Shown here: piece by piece, positions 44,533 to 55,985 of the stretch
Layout of the letters: every line of letters starts with the position of its first letter
Numbering within the stretch: position 1 is the first letter of the stretch
Source: Pieris napi
Taxonomy: Eukaryota; Arthropoda; Insecta; Lepidoptera; Pieridae
Reading direction: 5' to 3'
DNA: 64,000 bases
Assembly: GCF_905475465.1 (NCBI RefSeq)
Contig: NC_062243.1
Location: forward strand, 2,686,001 to 2,750,000
Translations under genes and position numbers: made by a program
The notes under the pieces: generated by a model
Databases searched by the model: none
What the model was told of the DNA's origin: nothing
The model's input: only the letters and a program-made list of their open reading frames with translations

Positions 44533-45656
44533 TATAATAAAATAAATAATAAAAACTTTATTAATTACAGAAAGGTTTGTTACAGAAATCAGAAATCGCT
44601 AGTCCCCACACTAGGGAGGCCCTGTGTTGTGGGTAACTAGAAGACAATTATTTCGTGGTACATACATGTTAAAAATAGTTTAAAAATGTGATATGAAAAA
44701 ATGATAATAAAAAATAAAAAATACCAATAATAGTTATAAATTTAGTGTTACGTATGAAGTGAATGAGTGAGTGTGTGAATAGGTGAGTTTGCGCATGTAT
44801 TTGAGAATGTAGCTGAAAGTTGTTATGATCGTGCACTGTGTCTGTGTTTATGAAACCTCAAAGTCATACCAAGATATGTAGTAATGCCTCTGTGGATTCG
44901 AAATCCAATTTGGCTAGTGTAGTTTCTATGTGACTCGCTAATTTGTATCTGGATAGTTTTACGATCTCAGAGTCCATAGATTTGGAGAATTTGTTATAAA
45001 GGAAGGGGCCCCTAAATGCAAAGGAGCGTTGTCCAAATACAGTCCTTCGTTTTGGCGTTGGGAATGCAAAACGTCTGTTCTTAGATGTGTCCTGAATTGT
45101 GAGCCCATGAAATCTATGATATCTTGAACAGGTCGCCAAGATGTAAAGCTTCCTTACCGAGAGGGTTTTTGTTTCTAGATGGAGTTTGACTGTGGGGTAT
45201 CTAAACGGCCTGCGATAGGCAACTTTAAGGATTGCTCTCTGTGCACGTTCCAGCTTAAGCAATAGAGATTCAGCCGCTCCTCCCCATGCCGGTATACAAT
45301 ATGTAAGAATGGACTGACAAAGTGCTAAATAAATTACTCTAACAACCTCGTCCTCCGCTACTCGTTTCAGTCGATTAAATATTAACATAAGTTTTCTGAG
45401 CCTAGAAGACTGTGCGTCAATGTGCTTTTCCCAAGTAAGGTGTCGATCTATTATTATTCCTAGATATTTTATTTTTTCGGTGTATTCGAGAACAGGACAC
45501 TGGCATGGATATTGGTTATAGCACGTGTGGAGTTTTATGACTGGTAGGGTCGTTGGGCGGGAGCGATCTGTTATGCTGAAGCACATAAATTTGGTTTTGC
45601 TGAGATTTAGACTAAGCAGATTGTTTTGAAGCCAGTTGGAGACGCAATTTATAGCT
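44533..45656 (-). mobile_element. 5'-truncated LINE with RT C-terminal domain open for 240+ codons
   Basis: Open from 45655 to the stop just below 44867. Begins N-W-L-Q-N-N-L-L-S-L-N-L-S-K-T-K-F-M (RT thumb entry), then K-I-K-Y-L-G-I-I-I-D-R-H-L-T-W-E-K-H-I, L-T-Y-C-I-P-A-W-G-G-A, L-E-R-A-Q-R-A-I-L-K-V-A and L-Y-N-K-F. This is the segment downstream of the catalytic Y-x-D-D in CR1/jockey-type LINEs. No stop or frameshift in the retained part, so a fairly young insertion. The 3' UTR of about 300 bases ends in an A/T-rich tail near 44533. Confidence 0.87.
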
Positions 45657-46082
45657 TAATTTTTATTTATTTCCAAAATACAATCCTTATTGCATTATAA
45701 ATATCATAATTCTCAAATCGTAACAAAATAATGAATTTAGCTGTTATAAGTTTGTGTGTTATAATATTTTTGTTTTAGCTAAATGAGAGTAGGTATTTCT
45801 ACTATTTTATAAATTAGCTTCCTACTTTATATATTTATAGATAAGACAAAAAATCCTCTCTTCTTCTAAATATATTATTTAAAATATTGATTTATTATAT
45901 ATTAAAATAATCAATTAATTATTCAAAGGTCAAAACGGATAAAAATAGATAAATTTACGTAATCTAAATAAAAAACACATAAAATGTTATCACTACACAA
46001 AAACGTGTACCTAAAAATAAAAAAGTCGTAAAGAAAAATGTGAATAAGAATTCAAAATTATTGGGTAAAATTATTATTGCTG
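45657..46082. other. Intergenic AT-rich DNA
   Basis: Nothing recognised. Confidence 0.4.
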
Positions 46083-46098
46083 TTTAGTCCAATGTTAA

Positions 46099-46996
46099 AA
46101 AAGGAGCAGTGTTGGCCTAGTGGCTTCAGCGTGTGACTCTCATCCCTGAGGTCGTAGACTCGATCCCCGGCAGTGCACCAATGCACTTTCTTTCTATACG
46201 CATTTAAGGTGATATCAGACGGTTCACTCGAATGATTGTTCACTCGAGTGAATGCTTCATTTTTTTTCATTCTATGTTCACACGGCTTAGACGAAATGAT
46301 ACAGAAATGAACATTCATTGTTCTTTTTTTTAAATATGTCATCGAATGAAGTCGTACGTCTTGGAATTAGTTTAATTTGTGATCATTAAATCAAAGAGTT
46401 GACAAAAAAGAAGCAAAGAAAACGTCGACGGTGGTGGGTGCGACCATGGATTGAAAGAAGAAATTTATTAGGAGCTTTCAATACATTGTTGAGAGAACTA
46501 GCCGTTGAAGATCCTGATTCATATTGTAATCATCTTCGAATGGATGAAAGTAAAAAAAAAAAATTTTTAACTTCGTCGACAACGTGATGTCCGTTGGCTA
46601 CAGGACTCGCAACAAAATGGTCGAATCCGAATGAACGTTCTCTCAGAGTTCAGACCGTTCATTTCTCGTTCATTCGGAGTGGGAATGAAAGATACTGAAT
46701 GCCAATATCCAACACTGTTGGATCGGTTCACTAATGATTTCATTCGGCACTCGTGTTTCATTTTTTGTTCAGACATTTCATTTCGAGTGAAATGTACCGA
46801 ATGAAAGGTGAAAATGAACAAAAAATGAACCGTCTGATATCACCTTTAACATTCGCTCGAACGTTGAAGGAAAACATCGTGAGGAAACCGGCTTGTCTTA
46901 GACCCAAAAAGTCGACGGCATGCGTCAGGCAAATGATCATGAAACAGTTACAGAAATGTGAGGCCCAGGCCTAAAAAGGTTGCATTGATTTAGTTT
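46099..46996 (+). repeat. SINE family 1 split by a Harbinger element, 16-bp target duplication
   Basis: SINE sequence at 46099-46206 and 46849-46996 joins perfectly once the insert and one TTA are removed. The whole is flanked by tttagtccaatgttaa at 46083-46098 and 46997-47012. The nesting order is therefore clear: SINE first, Harbinger second. Confidence 0.93.
46207..46845 (+). mobile_element. PIF/Harbinger element with transposase remnant, nested in a SINE
   Basis: 639 bp with terminal inverted repeats AGGTGATATCAGACGGTTCA and its complement, and a TTA duplication (46204-46206 and 46846-46848). Inside, a plus-strand frame (about 46410-46540) reads R-R-W-W-V-R-P-W-I-E-R-R-N, G-A-F-N-T-L-L-R-E-L, E-D-P-D-S-Y and L-R-M, the N-terminal signature of Harbinger (HARBI1-like) transposases. 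The frame has no ATG of its own and ends after E-S-K-K-K-K. The catalytic domain is deleted. Confidence 0.92.
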
Positions 46997-47012
46997 TTTA
47001 GTCCAATGTTAA

Positions 47013-47159
47013 CCTGGGAATAAGTCTTTTTGTGAAATAGTGCTTTTTAAATTTTATGCTTTTATGTCAAATAATCTCCATCCATTGCGACGTTTCTGGC
47101 TGAATTTCTTGTATCAAGGCGCATTTTTTAAATAACATTTGTTACAAATACCGGCAAAT
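47013..47159. other. Short unassigned stretch
   Basis: No element recognised; it separates the SINE from the CpG-rich block. Confidence 0.35.
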
Positions 47160-47500
47160 TTCTTGAGCATTAAACAAGAGAGTGGGGGAAAGTTTGCGCT
47201 GCGTGGGACACAAACGCAAACTGATTTACCAATCACGCAATCGACACGTCACTCTCCCGCAGCCGCGCACCACCGCATGTGATACCTAAAAATCGCTTCT
47301 GCAGAGGCAAGGGCATATTTTGTTCAAGATGTTTGCCGGTATCTGTAACGAGGGCTTGTTGTGATATCCATAACAGTAATCTATTGTTGTATGTAACTCT
47401 AGGAATCTTTGATGCTAATAGCTGTTCACACAATTCATGGGAAAAGTGCCTAGCAATTACAACGTTATTTGCCTGTAGCAACGAAATAAGTGATAGATTT
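47160..47500 (-). other. Unassigned CpG-rich block with 82-codon frame
   Basis: Base composition stands out from its surroundings (cacgcaatcgacacgtcact, cccgcagccgcgcaccaccg). A minus-strand frame (47481-47233) reads A-R-H-F-S-H-E-L-C-E-Q-L-L, R-V-T-Y-N-N-R-L-L-L-W, L-Q-K-R-F-L-G-I. I do not recognise it. It could be a captured gene fragment, an unlisted transposon ORF or an exon; no clear splice sites were found. Confidence 0.35.
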
Positions 47501-48264
47501 ATATAAAATACACATTTTTCAACCTCAAGGCCTCTTACTGTTATATGTCGGACGATAGTGAAAATAAAGAGACGTCCGCCTTACGCCAATTGTAGGAAAC
47601 TTTAATTTCCAGTTAAAATTGGGTTTTATCGGTTTTGTAAATCAGATTCCTATATTTCCGCGTTCCATTTGTTAAACCAATTAATGTGACCCCTCTACGT
47701 GAACTCGTAGCACTAATTCGTAGCAATTTCTCCTGTCGTTTTTCGTTTAAGTGGCTTAGTGGTTACGTACTTTAACCTTTTGGTTTTATACCAATCGATG
47801 TTTCTTTTTACGTTTGAAATTAATACGTGATCATATCGAAAAGGAAAAAAAATCTTCATATTCCAAATATTCGATGGCACATGTCACCAAAAGGCTGATT
47901 GCCTATTTACCTATTAAATAAATATACTAACAACGTATAATACTCATCTGTCTCTGTCTATCATGTTACAAATTAAAAATACAAACAAAAAGAAATATAC
48001 TATGATGGGGTTTTGTGACGTTTGTATGGAAACCCAAGCATCATATTATGTGTATGTGTATATGTGACTCAGTATTTCACATACTATTGGGATCCAGTAG
48101 TTTAAATAGCACTTTATGTACAATGATGTAAGTCACGATGACACTTCGTACAAACAATATACATATTTGGTACCACATCATTTAAGTTCATTTGTCACTT
48201 CATAATCTAAGCCACCGTATAGTCTTACCAAAAGTAGTTTTCAGTGAAACTTAAAATTGAACTA
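47501..48264. other. Intergenic DNA
   Basis: No gene. The piece aaaggctgattgcctattta near 47890 may be a worn SINE 3' end; a related inverted piece is near 49180. Confidence 0.4.
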
Positions 48265-48529
48265 AAAGGCTATGATTTAATTACGGGCGAGGTACTTCAA
48301 CATCTTCCTCGTAAAACGTACCACAACCTAAATTAATGCCTCATTTCGACTTCAATTTGTTCTTAATATGTAATAAGTTGCGGAAGTTATAATGATTCCC
48401 AAGCCAGGAAAACCACCACACGAAGTAACTTCTTACAAGCCAATCTCACTTTTAACTATTCGCGAAACTCTTTCTCAAACGTCTTAACCCTATTACCGAC
48501 AAAAAGCAGCTGAGAGTCTTGAACTGATA
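48265..48529 (+). mobile_element. Jockey-type LINE RT fragment (fingers region), decayed
   Basis: Plus-strand pieces G-Y-D-L-I-T-G-E-V-L-Q-H-L-P-R-K (from about 48270) and, after frameshifts, M-I-P-K-P-G-K-P-P-H-E-V-T-S-Y-K-P-I-S-L-L (from about 48391) are the conserved entry to jockey-clade RT domains. Interrupted at 48530 by a SINE. Confidence 0.85.
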
Positions 48530-48823
48530 TAAATAATATTAATCAGTGGCGCTCCAACCACTTTAGGTCTTGGCCTCAGATTTCTAAATCTGTTTCATGA
48601 TCATTTTTAAATCTAATAGGCAAGTAGGATCAGCCTCCAGTGCCTGACACATGCGACTTTTTTGGGTCTAAGACATGTCGGTTTCCTCACGATGTTTTCC
48701 TTCACCGTTCGAGCAAATGTTAAATGCGCACATAGAAAGAAAGTCCATTGGTGCATAGCCGGGGATCGAACCTACGACCTCAGGTATGAAAGTCGCACGC
48801 TGAAGCCACTAGGCCAACACTGC
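48530..48823 (-). repeat. SINE family 1 inserted in a LINE, 13-bp target duplication
   Basis: Full-length inverted copy (cagtggcgctccaaccactt ... ccactaggccaacactgc) bounded by tcttgaactgata at 48517-48529 and 48824-48836. Confidence 0.93.
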
Positions 48824-48836
48824 TCTTGAACTGATA

Positions 48837-49983
48837 GAAAAATGAAAATAAAATGCCGAAAGTATTAGTTGGTAGGTCACACGCTACGCAATAATGCAGA
48901 TCATATTTCCAAATAAGCTGTAAATTGGAAACCCTAAGGAAACAAAATATGGCTTCAATCAATGTAGAGCAGCAAGACAGCAGACCAAACAGGTTGTACT
49001 ATACTATTTTGGATGCTATTTGCCTTATCTCGCGGACATATGAGTTTAAATGACTCTTTTAGATGCTTCTTCTTCTCTCTATATAGGGAACTGTACCTAC
49101 ACCACCTAGTTCCCTATAAAGAAGGAGAACATGCTTGGGTTTCAAAATTTATGCTAGGGATTTTAATTATATTTTTTAATAGGTAAATAGGCAATCAACC
49201 TTTTGCTGATATATCGATTATTTGGAAAATACCGTACCTACGGCTATGTTAACTTTTCATATAATCTATCAATGACAATTTGGTGTCAATGAATCTGTTT
49301 AGGCATCTTTAGGCCTGCTTGTATGACTATTAATCTAAACAGAAATTAACATATAGGTGCAATATTTGCCATCTTTATAAAATACTACTATTTTATATGA
49401 ATGGAAAATTTTATTGTTTTCTAGGTTAGAATTTTCCCAAGGAAGGATACAGTTATTATTTTTTAAGTGCTAGTCTAATTACGACGAATACAATTATAAA
49501 ATAAAAAAAATGTTTTTTTAGTTTTAAACAAACACAATAGCTCTAGGGGAACACAAGTTTAATCTGAATCTTATCTTATATAGTTAAACAGCCCATCATG
49601 AGTTTGGCCATATTTCGAAAATCTATTTCATAAAATAAATTATATTATACAAATATTTAGGTTTAAATAATTTGTTAAGAAACAATACAAAATATTCCGA
49701 GTGCACAAAAAATCTTAACATTAAAGCTCTGTTTTGAAAATCATCAAAACAAAAACAACATAACAAATTTTCTAGTTACGTACGTCTATTGACCGAGTCG
49801 TAAATCTATTTTTTATTCCAGTAACGTCATTCACCGTGAGAAGCGCTTGAAAAAAGGATTGATTTCAACCGTACATCAACAATTAATAACATACTAACAC
49901 TTTTGACATGGGTTCAAATGACGAACAAAAAATTGTGACGTACGTAGACGACTTGTTGACCTGCGCACGCGTCACGACATCAA
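48837..49983. other. Intergenic DNA upstream of small gene 1
   Basis: Includes an 11-bp-stem hairpin at 49083-49117 (tatagggaact ... agttccctata). The last 150 bases before the TATA box are GC-richer and contain gtgacgtacgtagacgac, a CRE-like TGACGT. Confidence 0.45.
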
Positions 49984-50017
49984 TATATAACGAGCGGCAA
50001 CCGCAACCATTCAGATT
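49984..50017 (+). promoter_or_regulatory. Core promoter of small gene 1: TATA box and initiator
   Basis: TATATAA at 49984-49990 and an arthropod-type initiator TCAGATT at 50011-50017 are spaced so that the initiator A (50013) is 29 bases from the first T of the TATA box, the ideal distance. The predicted leader is about 52 bases. Confidence 0.7.
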
Positions 50018-50064
50018 GAACTCAACCTTCAAGTGAAACACGCGTATGTAATAAAGTCGTAACA

Positions 50065-50241
50065 ATGTACACAAATCCCTTTGAAAGAAAACACTCCGCG
50101 TTGAGGCAGACCCTTGACCGGCTGTTCAGAGGTGAAGCCAGACTGAGCTTCAAGAAGAAATCTTCCCTTTCCAAAAGCAACAGCAATGCTTCATCAGTGT
50201 CATCTTCGAATGTGATCCCAAAGTACAATGAGAAACGCTGA
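50065..50241 (+). CDS. Small gene 1: 58-residue basic Ser-rich protein, unrecognised family
   Basis: ATG at 50065 in a good insect context (aacaATG), stop TGA at 50239-50241. The N-terminal block N-P-F-E-R-K-H-S-A-L-R-Q-T-L-D-R-L-F is followed by a basic stretch (S-F-K-K-K) and a Ser/Asn-rich tail (S-L-S-K-S-N-S-N-A-S-S-V-S-S-S-N), ending Y-N-E-K-R. No signal peptide or membrane segment. Residues 7-21 could form a basic amphipathic helix. R-K-H-S fits a basophilic-kinase site. 14 of the first 21 residues are identical to small gene 2. The reading frame is GC-richer than its surroundings and sits under a TATA/initiator promoter at the right distance. Intronless as read; a weak donor-like GCAG-GTTGGT lies about 50 bases after the stop. 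Function unknown; the layout recalls insect Bearded-type small regulators, but I see no sequence match. Confidence 0.72.
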   Translation: MYTNPFERKHSALRQTLDRLFRGEARLSFKKKSSLSKSNSNASSVSSSNVIPKYNEKR

Positions 50242-53200
50242 AGGAATGCTTAGTGTTGTGACAGTGCAAACATGTGAAATGCTTCCTGATGCAGGTTGGT
50301 ATTTTTATGTTCACGACAAACACACAAAGTATTTTCGGATATAACCGGTTTAAGGGCAACTGTTAGGTTATTTAAACGTGAATGTAATGTAGAGATAAGT
50401 TTCATTATGAGATATGCGCGCTATATAACAATAATATTTATTTGGTATAGAATTCTAAATTAAAATAAAAAAATAATAATACTTACTCTAAATAGATATT
50501 TATAATCATACAAATTCCTGATTTTTGTAAGCGGTCTTCCAAGCAACTAGTTTTAAGAAAGTTAAGAAATGCAGTATTAATATTCAAATCATATACATCG
50601 TACATGAGTTATGATCACAACAAAAAAGTAGATTTCCCTAATAATATTGACCAAAAGCAATCTATTACAATAATATTTTAATATAATATAGAGAGCGGGC
50701 TGACGTCAATTGAAAAAATAATCTGAATCAAATGCCTACAAATCAGATAGAAAGTTTCCATCAAATTTTACAACTTAACACCCAAACAGAGTTGACACTA
50801 ATAAATGACTGAAAAAATTATAGTATTAAAAAAACCTTGCTATATTTCTTTTAAAACAATTAGTAACCAAGAGCACTTTATGAAAGCCATTTTTCCTATT
50901 ACATTGGCAACTTTAATAACAGCTCAGAAGATCTGTTACAATTTTAATATTTTATGACCCGGCTTTTAATCAAGCCTTATAGTAAATAATACAAATATTT
51001 AATTTAACGAATACTTAATTTTAAATTTGTGTGCATTAATGTATCTTAATACAAGGCAATCGAGTAGTAGTACACACGTGTATTCCAGACAATATTAATA
51101 ATAGTAATTGTATAGGTTAAATCAACAAAATCCATCCATCAGCTAATTCGCGATTCTAAATCTCATTTTAAAGAGCTTAGACAGTATTCTCTATTCTTAA
51201 TAGATCTTAATTCTAGATTAAAAGTAGATCATGTAATGTTAAATTATATAAAATATTAGAAACACAATCATAGGGTCAAGCAACTGATACACACATCCTT
51301 CCTATGATAATTTTATCGGAACATATCCGGTTCTTTAGGAGTTCAATGCTATTGTCGCTGTCCTTCTATTTATCAATAATTACATATATATTATAATATT
51401 ATTTTATAACAAATCAGACAAAAAAGAACTTAGATATTTTTGTTAAATGTCAATTTATTTAAATACACAAAGAATTTTTTTAAAAATGGATGACATTTTT
51501 GCGCGATGAATTTGCATCTGCACATTTTAGATGTGTCCCAAAATAATTCATAGCTAAAAAAACTTACATAGCTGAAAATTATTTTAATTTAAATAGAAAA
51601 ATAAATTTGTATAAAACGTACGATTCACTAAGCTATTTAAAAATATTGAAATAAATTCACCATAGTTTTAATAAGAAGCAGGGATCATTCATTTAATCAC
51701 TCTTGCGCCGTTTTATCTATATAATTACGAATTACCGTCAAAGATAATAAACACTATATACAGCTAACAGCATTCTAAACATATTTTACTATTATTTACG
51801 TTTATTTCTTATCTTACTTTATATATCATTGTGACGTTTAATTATTGCTTTAATTAATTTATGTTATATAATAAATTTCATAAATGATTATATTATTACG
51901 GAATTGTTTATTTTCTTTGGCTGGCGAAAGAGTTTGCGATATAAGCCGTTGTCCTATTTAAGCGTAGTATTGTGCGGTCAAAGTAAATAAATATGTAGTT
52001 GTAAATGAGAACCTTCATAACATCCGCATTCCGACAGTAATTATAACACACCTGTATCACTGTAATAGCAACGTAATCTATGGTTTTACGTCAAAAAGGA
52101 GGATGTATGGAAACTTTTTAATTATTATATAAAGTTAAGGTTAGAAATAGTTTAGATTTGCTGCACCACCTCAATTAGATCCACAGAGTTCTTGATAATT
52201 TTCACGGTCAAATTAGTTAAACATTTAAAATAATCTTTCATAAATTTATTGTAATAAAAATAACATTTTAAAATTCCTAATTACATTCTAATAATGCGTG
52301 AAATAAAGCAAAATATCTCTTATTAGAAATATATATTATAGAAGCTGTTTAAATTCCGTGAAACGAACCTTTTAATCTTTCTTTACTTCTAACTTTCTTT
52401 TTCAATTCAACTTTTAACATGAAACACCCGATGATTATATAAATGTATAATCAAAGAATATATCTTTAAATACTGAAGAAATCCGGTTAATTGTAAATAA
52501 GGTTTTATATGAATAAGTCCATCAGACAAAAATAAATAATTCAACGCGTAACTTAACCTCCATTATTAAGAAAATCCCAAGTAATTAAATATCAATGAAA
52601 ACGTCATTGCTACCTTGAAATAGCTCGGTGAATCGAACTCAGTGCAAATACAGTCACTATTGATAAAAAACCCATGTCACTTCCACAAAGTAATGCGTTC
52701 AAGTAAATGACGTCAATTGTCAAATGTGACAATAAACTGTTCAAATTGTGGTTGCACAGATTTTGTGTAAACAATGATTTGAAAAAAATGTAAATAAAAA
52801 CGTACTGGCTAGAAGGCAATCAGTAATTAATGCAAAAGTTGCTTATCTGTGATTCCTCTGAAGTCTGAAGAAGATTTTCAAAGTGCTTGGTTAGACCACG
52901 GTATTACACACACAGTTAAACTATAGTAGGTAATTGTGCACACATTAAACGTTGTCATGATGACGAAAATGATAATGAACTATAGACAATGTTCTTTGTA
53001 TTCTAGAACGTCAATCAAACTTAAATTAAAACTAGTTTCAGCAGCTGTCAAACGATTTTTCGTAAATGATTGTACTGTTATCGAAGCAGAATATGGACCT
53101 AAATGAAATTTATATAAGCAGTTTCGTGGCGATTTACATCGAAATTTTGTACGCAACATTTTCGTTATTATGACCCCATTATATTTCAATAAAGGAACAA

Positions 53201-53575
53201 GTATGTTCAGAAACACAATATGTCATAATAATGCCTCAAGCATTTAAAAAGTATAATAAATTGTATTTGAATAATGTTTTCATGTATTTATTCTTTGTCC
53301 ACAGAACTTCAAACGGTAAATGTCGGACGTCATAACATGAAACCGGGCCATCGTTAGCTGCGGATAGCATTCGTTATGATTTATGAAGCAATTATAATAT
53401 ACATTTGAGATTTAATATTGTGTTTTAATTCCTCAACAAAAAGTCACGTGTTTAAGCACGTTCCTTGATTAATAACTTGTGTATAAATCAAGTTTCAAAT
53501 TCTTTCGAATACGATATGTATGGAATTTATCATGTCTTTATAGATTTTTATAACAAAAGTCAAAAATCATTTATT
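50242..53575. other. Quiet AT-rich region, 3.3 kb
   Basis: The longest stretch of the window with no transposon recognised. No ORF with support. A segment near 53003-53075 (tctagaac ... agctgtcaaac) is echoed at 53910-53985. Confidence 0.5.
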
Positions 53576-53716
53576 CATATAGGTAACACAATGTACACTT
53601 ATGAACGTCAAAAAAGAAATATACATTAGATGTTTCTAATTTTACATTTACTGGCAGTTCTCAAATCAAGGGCGTAGAACGGAAGAGAAGAACTGGCAAT
53701 AAACTCTCCGCCACTT
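53576..53716 (-). repeat. Interspersed repeat R1, inverted copy
   Basis: catataggtaacacaatgta, tgtttctaattttacattta, cagttctcaaatcaagggcg, gaagaactggcaataaactc, ccgccact. Confidence 0.75.
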
Positions 53717-54119
53717 CATTTTTTTTTATTTACACAAACCTCCTTACCAAAGCTGCTAAATATAAAACTCATATCAACAGGAAAACGCTTACAATTTTTT
53801 GTTACTGGTAAGCGAATTTTAATGACCAGTCAAATTTCTCTATCGTTACTTGTCTATAACGAGAGGTAGAGTGTAAACTTTTTGTGTTAAAGCATTAACA
53901 GTCATAGTCGTTTCTAGAACATTAAACTCAAATTTAATTTCAAGAGCTGTCAAACCATTTTTTCTGTATGAAGTTTGACAGCGGTCAAGACTGTCACTTA
54001 AGATATGAATTAGAGTATATGACCGTAGAGTCTTACATGGCGAAGGCAGCATGGAAATCGCATCAATGTAATAATTATACCAGATAGCCGTTCCTATAAT
54101 TAGTTTCAGTAAGAATTAT
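53717..54119. other. Intergenic DNA
   Basis: Nothing beyond the 53910-53985 segment shared with 53003-53075. Confidence 0.4.
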
Positions 54120-54480
54120 AATATCCAGTGGCGCTACAAACCTTAGATTTCTGAATTTGTTTTGAGATTTTTTCATATCCTGCCTTCAGCAACACGTCAA
54201 CTCCCTAGCTTCCAGCCTCTTGGAAACGGCGGACTTGAGTTGAGAAGGGCGAAACTTGCCAAGATAAAAACCCAGGGGGTGAATGCAGATGGTTAAAATG
54301 AAAAAAAACCTGCCTTCTGTGCCTGACATATGTCTTCGACTTTTTGGGTCTAAAGCATAAAGAGTATTAAATGTATACATAGAAAGATAGTAAAGTTCAT
54401 TGGTGCACAGCCCGGGATCGAACCTACGAACTTAGGAATGTGGGTATCATGGCACTAGGATAACACTGATCCACCAGGTT
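54120..54480 (-). repeat. SINE family 1, diverged, with internal insertion
   Basis: Ends cagtggcgctacaaacctta and ccgggatcgaacctacgaac are typical. Between them about 100 bases (cagcaacacgtcaactccct ... ggttaaaatgaaaaaa) are foreign. Confidence 0.7.
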
Positions 54481-54866
54481 TATGCTAATATGAAACCAAA
54501 AATTCTAGATCATTTTTTTTCTCGATCAGAAATCTCAAAGATCAGGTTCGTAAACCTTTTCTTTACAGCATTACTCAATTAATAAAAAACAACTTCTTCA
54601 AAAGAAAAAACTGCACCACATATTCAAATATTTAAAATAATGTTCTTTTTTGTATTTAGAAAACTACTAAAAAAGGCTACAAAAAACTTATTAGCTCTAG
54701 CGATAGAAGGCTGAACAAACCGCACGTAGCAAAAGTTTGACAGAATCAAATGAAAATATTCTTCGACATAGCTAGTTATTTTTCTGCAGCTGAGTTTGCT
54801 TTTCGCGGTGGCAGAATACGAAATTTCATTCGTATCTTTCGATTTTATATTGTATGTTTTTATACT

Positions 54867-55082
54867 TTTTTTTTTTAACGACAATTCACACCGATTGACC
54901 TAGTCCCATGCTAAGCTGGTGAAGCTTGTGCTATGGGTAACGGATAAACATACATATTATAGATAGATAGACATATAAATACATATTTAAACACCCAAGA
55001 CACACAACACCAAATGCTCATCACATCGATGTTCGTCTCAGCCGGGGATCGAACCCGGGTTTCGCAGTCAGCACTAACCACA
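54867..55082 (-). repeat. SINE family 2, copy 3
   Basis: Same order as the copies at 32780 and 36247, with small deletions (gctatgggtaacggat; aacccgggtttcgcagtcag) and a truncated head. T-run at 54868-54877 marks the poly-A end. Confidence 0.85.
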
Positions 55083-55234
55083 ATTTTTTTTGGTTTTTGG
55101 TACTATGGTTTATACGGCGTATTTTGTTTGCGCACCGCTGTAATGTAGATTAGTCCGTTTAAATCTAGTAAACATCTAGGCCTATTATGACTAAACGTTT
55201 TTGTATCTGCCATAATAACCTTTTTCCTGTTTCA

Positions 55235-55474
55235 GCATTCTGAGCCTACCAGATTGAAAGGCATTGCGCTAATGTTCAATTTGTTTCCGCAGCTTAATTC
55301 CCGGATAACGTCTTATGGCTTCAATATCTCTTGTGGAGCAATGTGTAATTATGAAAACAATAAAATAAAGACAATATTCTACAAGTGTCCAATATTGCAC
55401 GTGTATCGTACAAGGAAAATAGGCGGAAATAGCCAAATCGTGATGAGAGTTATCAAGCGGAATGAGATCATGTA
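55235..55474 (+). CDS. Candidate terminal exon, unrecognised
   Basis: A strong-looking acceptor (cctttttcctgtttcag, ending 55234) precedes a frame open to TAA at 55472-55474. It contains I-S-C-G-A-M-C-N-Y-E and F-Y-K-C-P-I-L, three Cys in 25 residues, and a basic end (V-I-K-R-N-E-I-M). No partner exon was found; the nearest upstream coding exon on this strand, small gene 1, has its own stop. May be a chance open frame. Confidence 0.25.
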
Positions 55475-55769
55475 ATTGAATTTTTCTTGTTTTATCAAAT
55501 TTGGATTAGGGTTGATTCAGAAATAATGTTTCAATTATTGTTTGATCTTGGGCTCTCTTTATATGTATGAATTATAAAAATGTTATATTGGTTGGAAGAA
55601 TTCAACAAACTATTGTCTTTTTACATTCACCACAAACACATATCCTTGTATTATATACTAGCTATAACACTCTATCTATTAAAAAACCGCATCAAAATCC
55701 GTTGCGTAGTTTCAAAGATTTAAGCATACATAGGGACAGAGGAAGCGACTTTGTTTTATACTGTGTAGT
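55475..55769. other. Intergenic DNA
   Basis: Contains an old R2-like remnant (aatccgttgcgtagtttcaa near 55695). Otherwise nothing. Confidence 0.35.
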
Positions 55770-55985
55770 GTAGAACAAGCAGTGTTCTAACCCTGCTTGA
55801 AATTTTCTTACAATATGCGCTTTAACACTTGTTCTCATGGTGAAGGAGAAACCAACATGACTGAGATCCAAAAAATAAACGATAGTGTCACACGGAAGGT
55901 CGATCACCTTTCTATATAGATATTATATAGGTAAAAGAAAGGTGCAATCTGAGGCCAGAACTCATATAGTACCGCTACTGGATTA
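55770..55985 (+). repeat. SINE family 1, strongly diverged
   Basis: caagcagtgttctaaccctg, atatgcgctttaacacttgt, catggtgaaggagaaacc, ggtcgatcacctttctatat, gaggccagaactc, accgctactgg in the family order. Confidence 0.6.

Noticed and set aside
50065..50241. Assignment of the small genes to the Bearded family
   Set aside because: Only the general layout (basic helix, Ser-rich tail, no intron) is similar; no shared motif could be seen.
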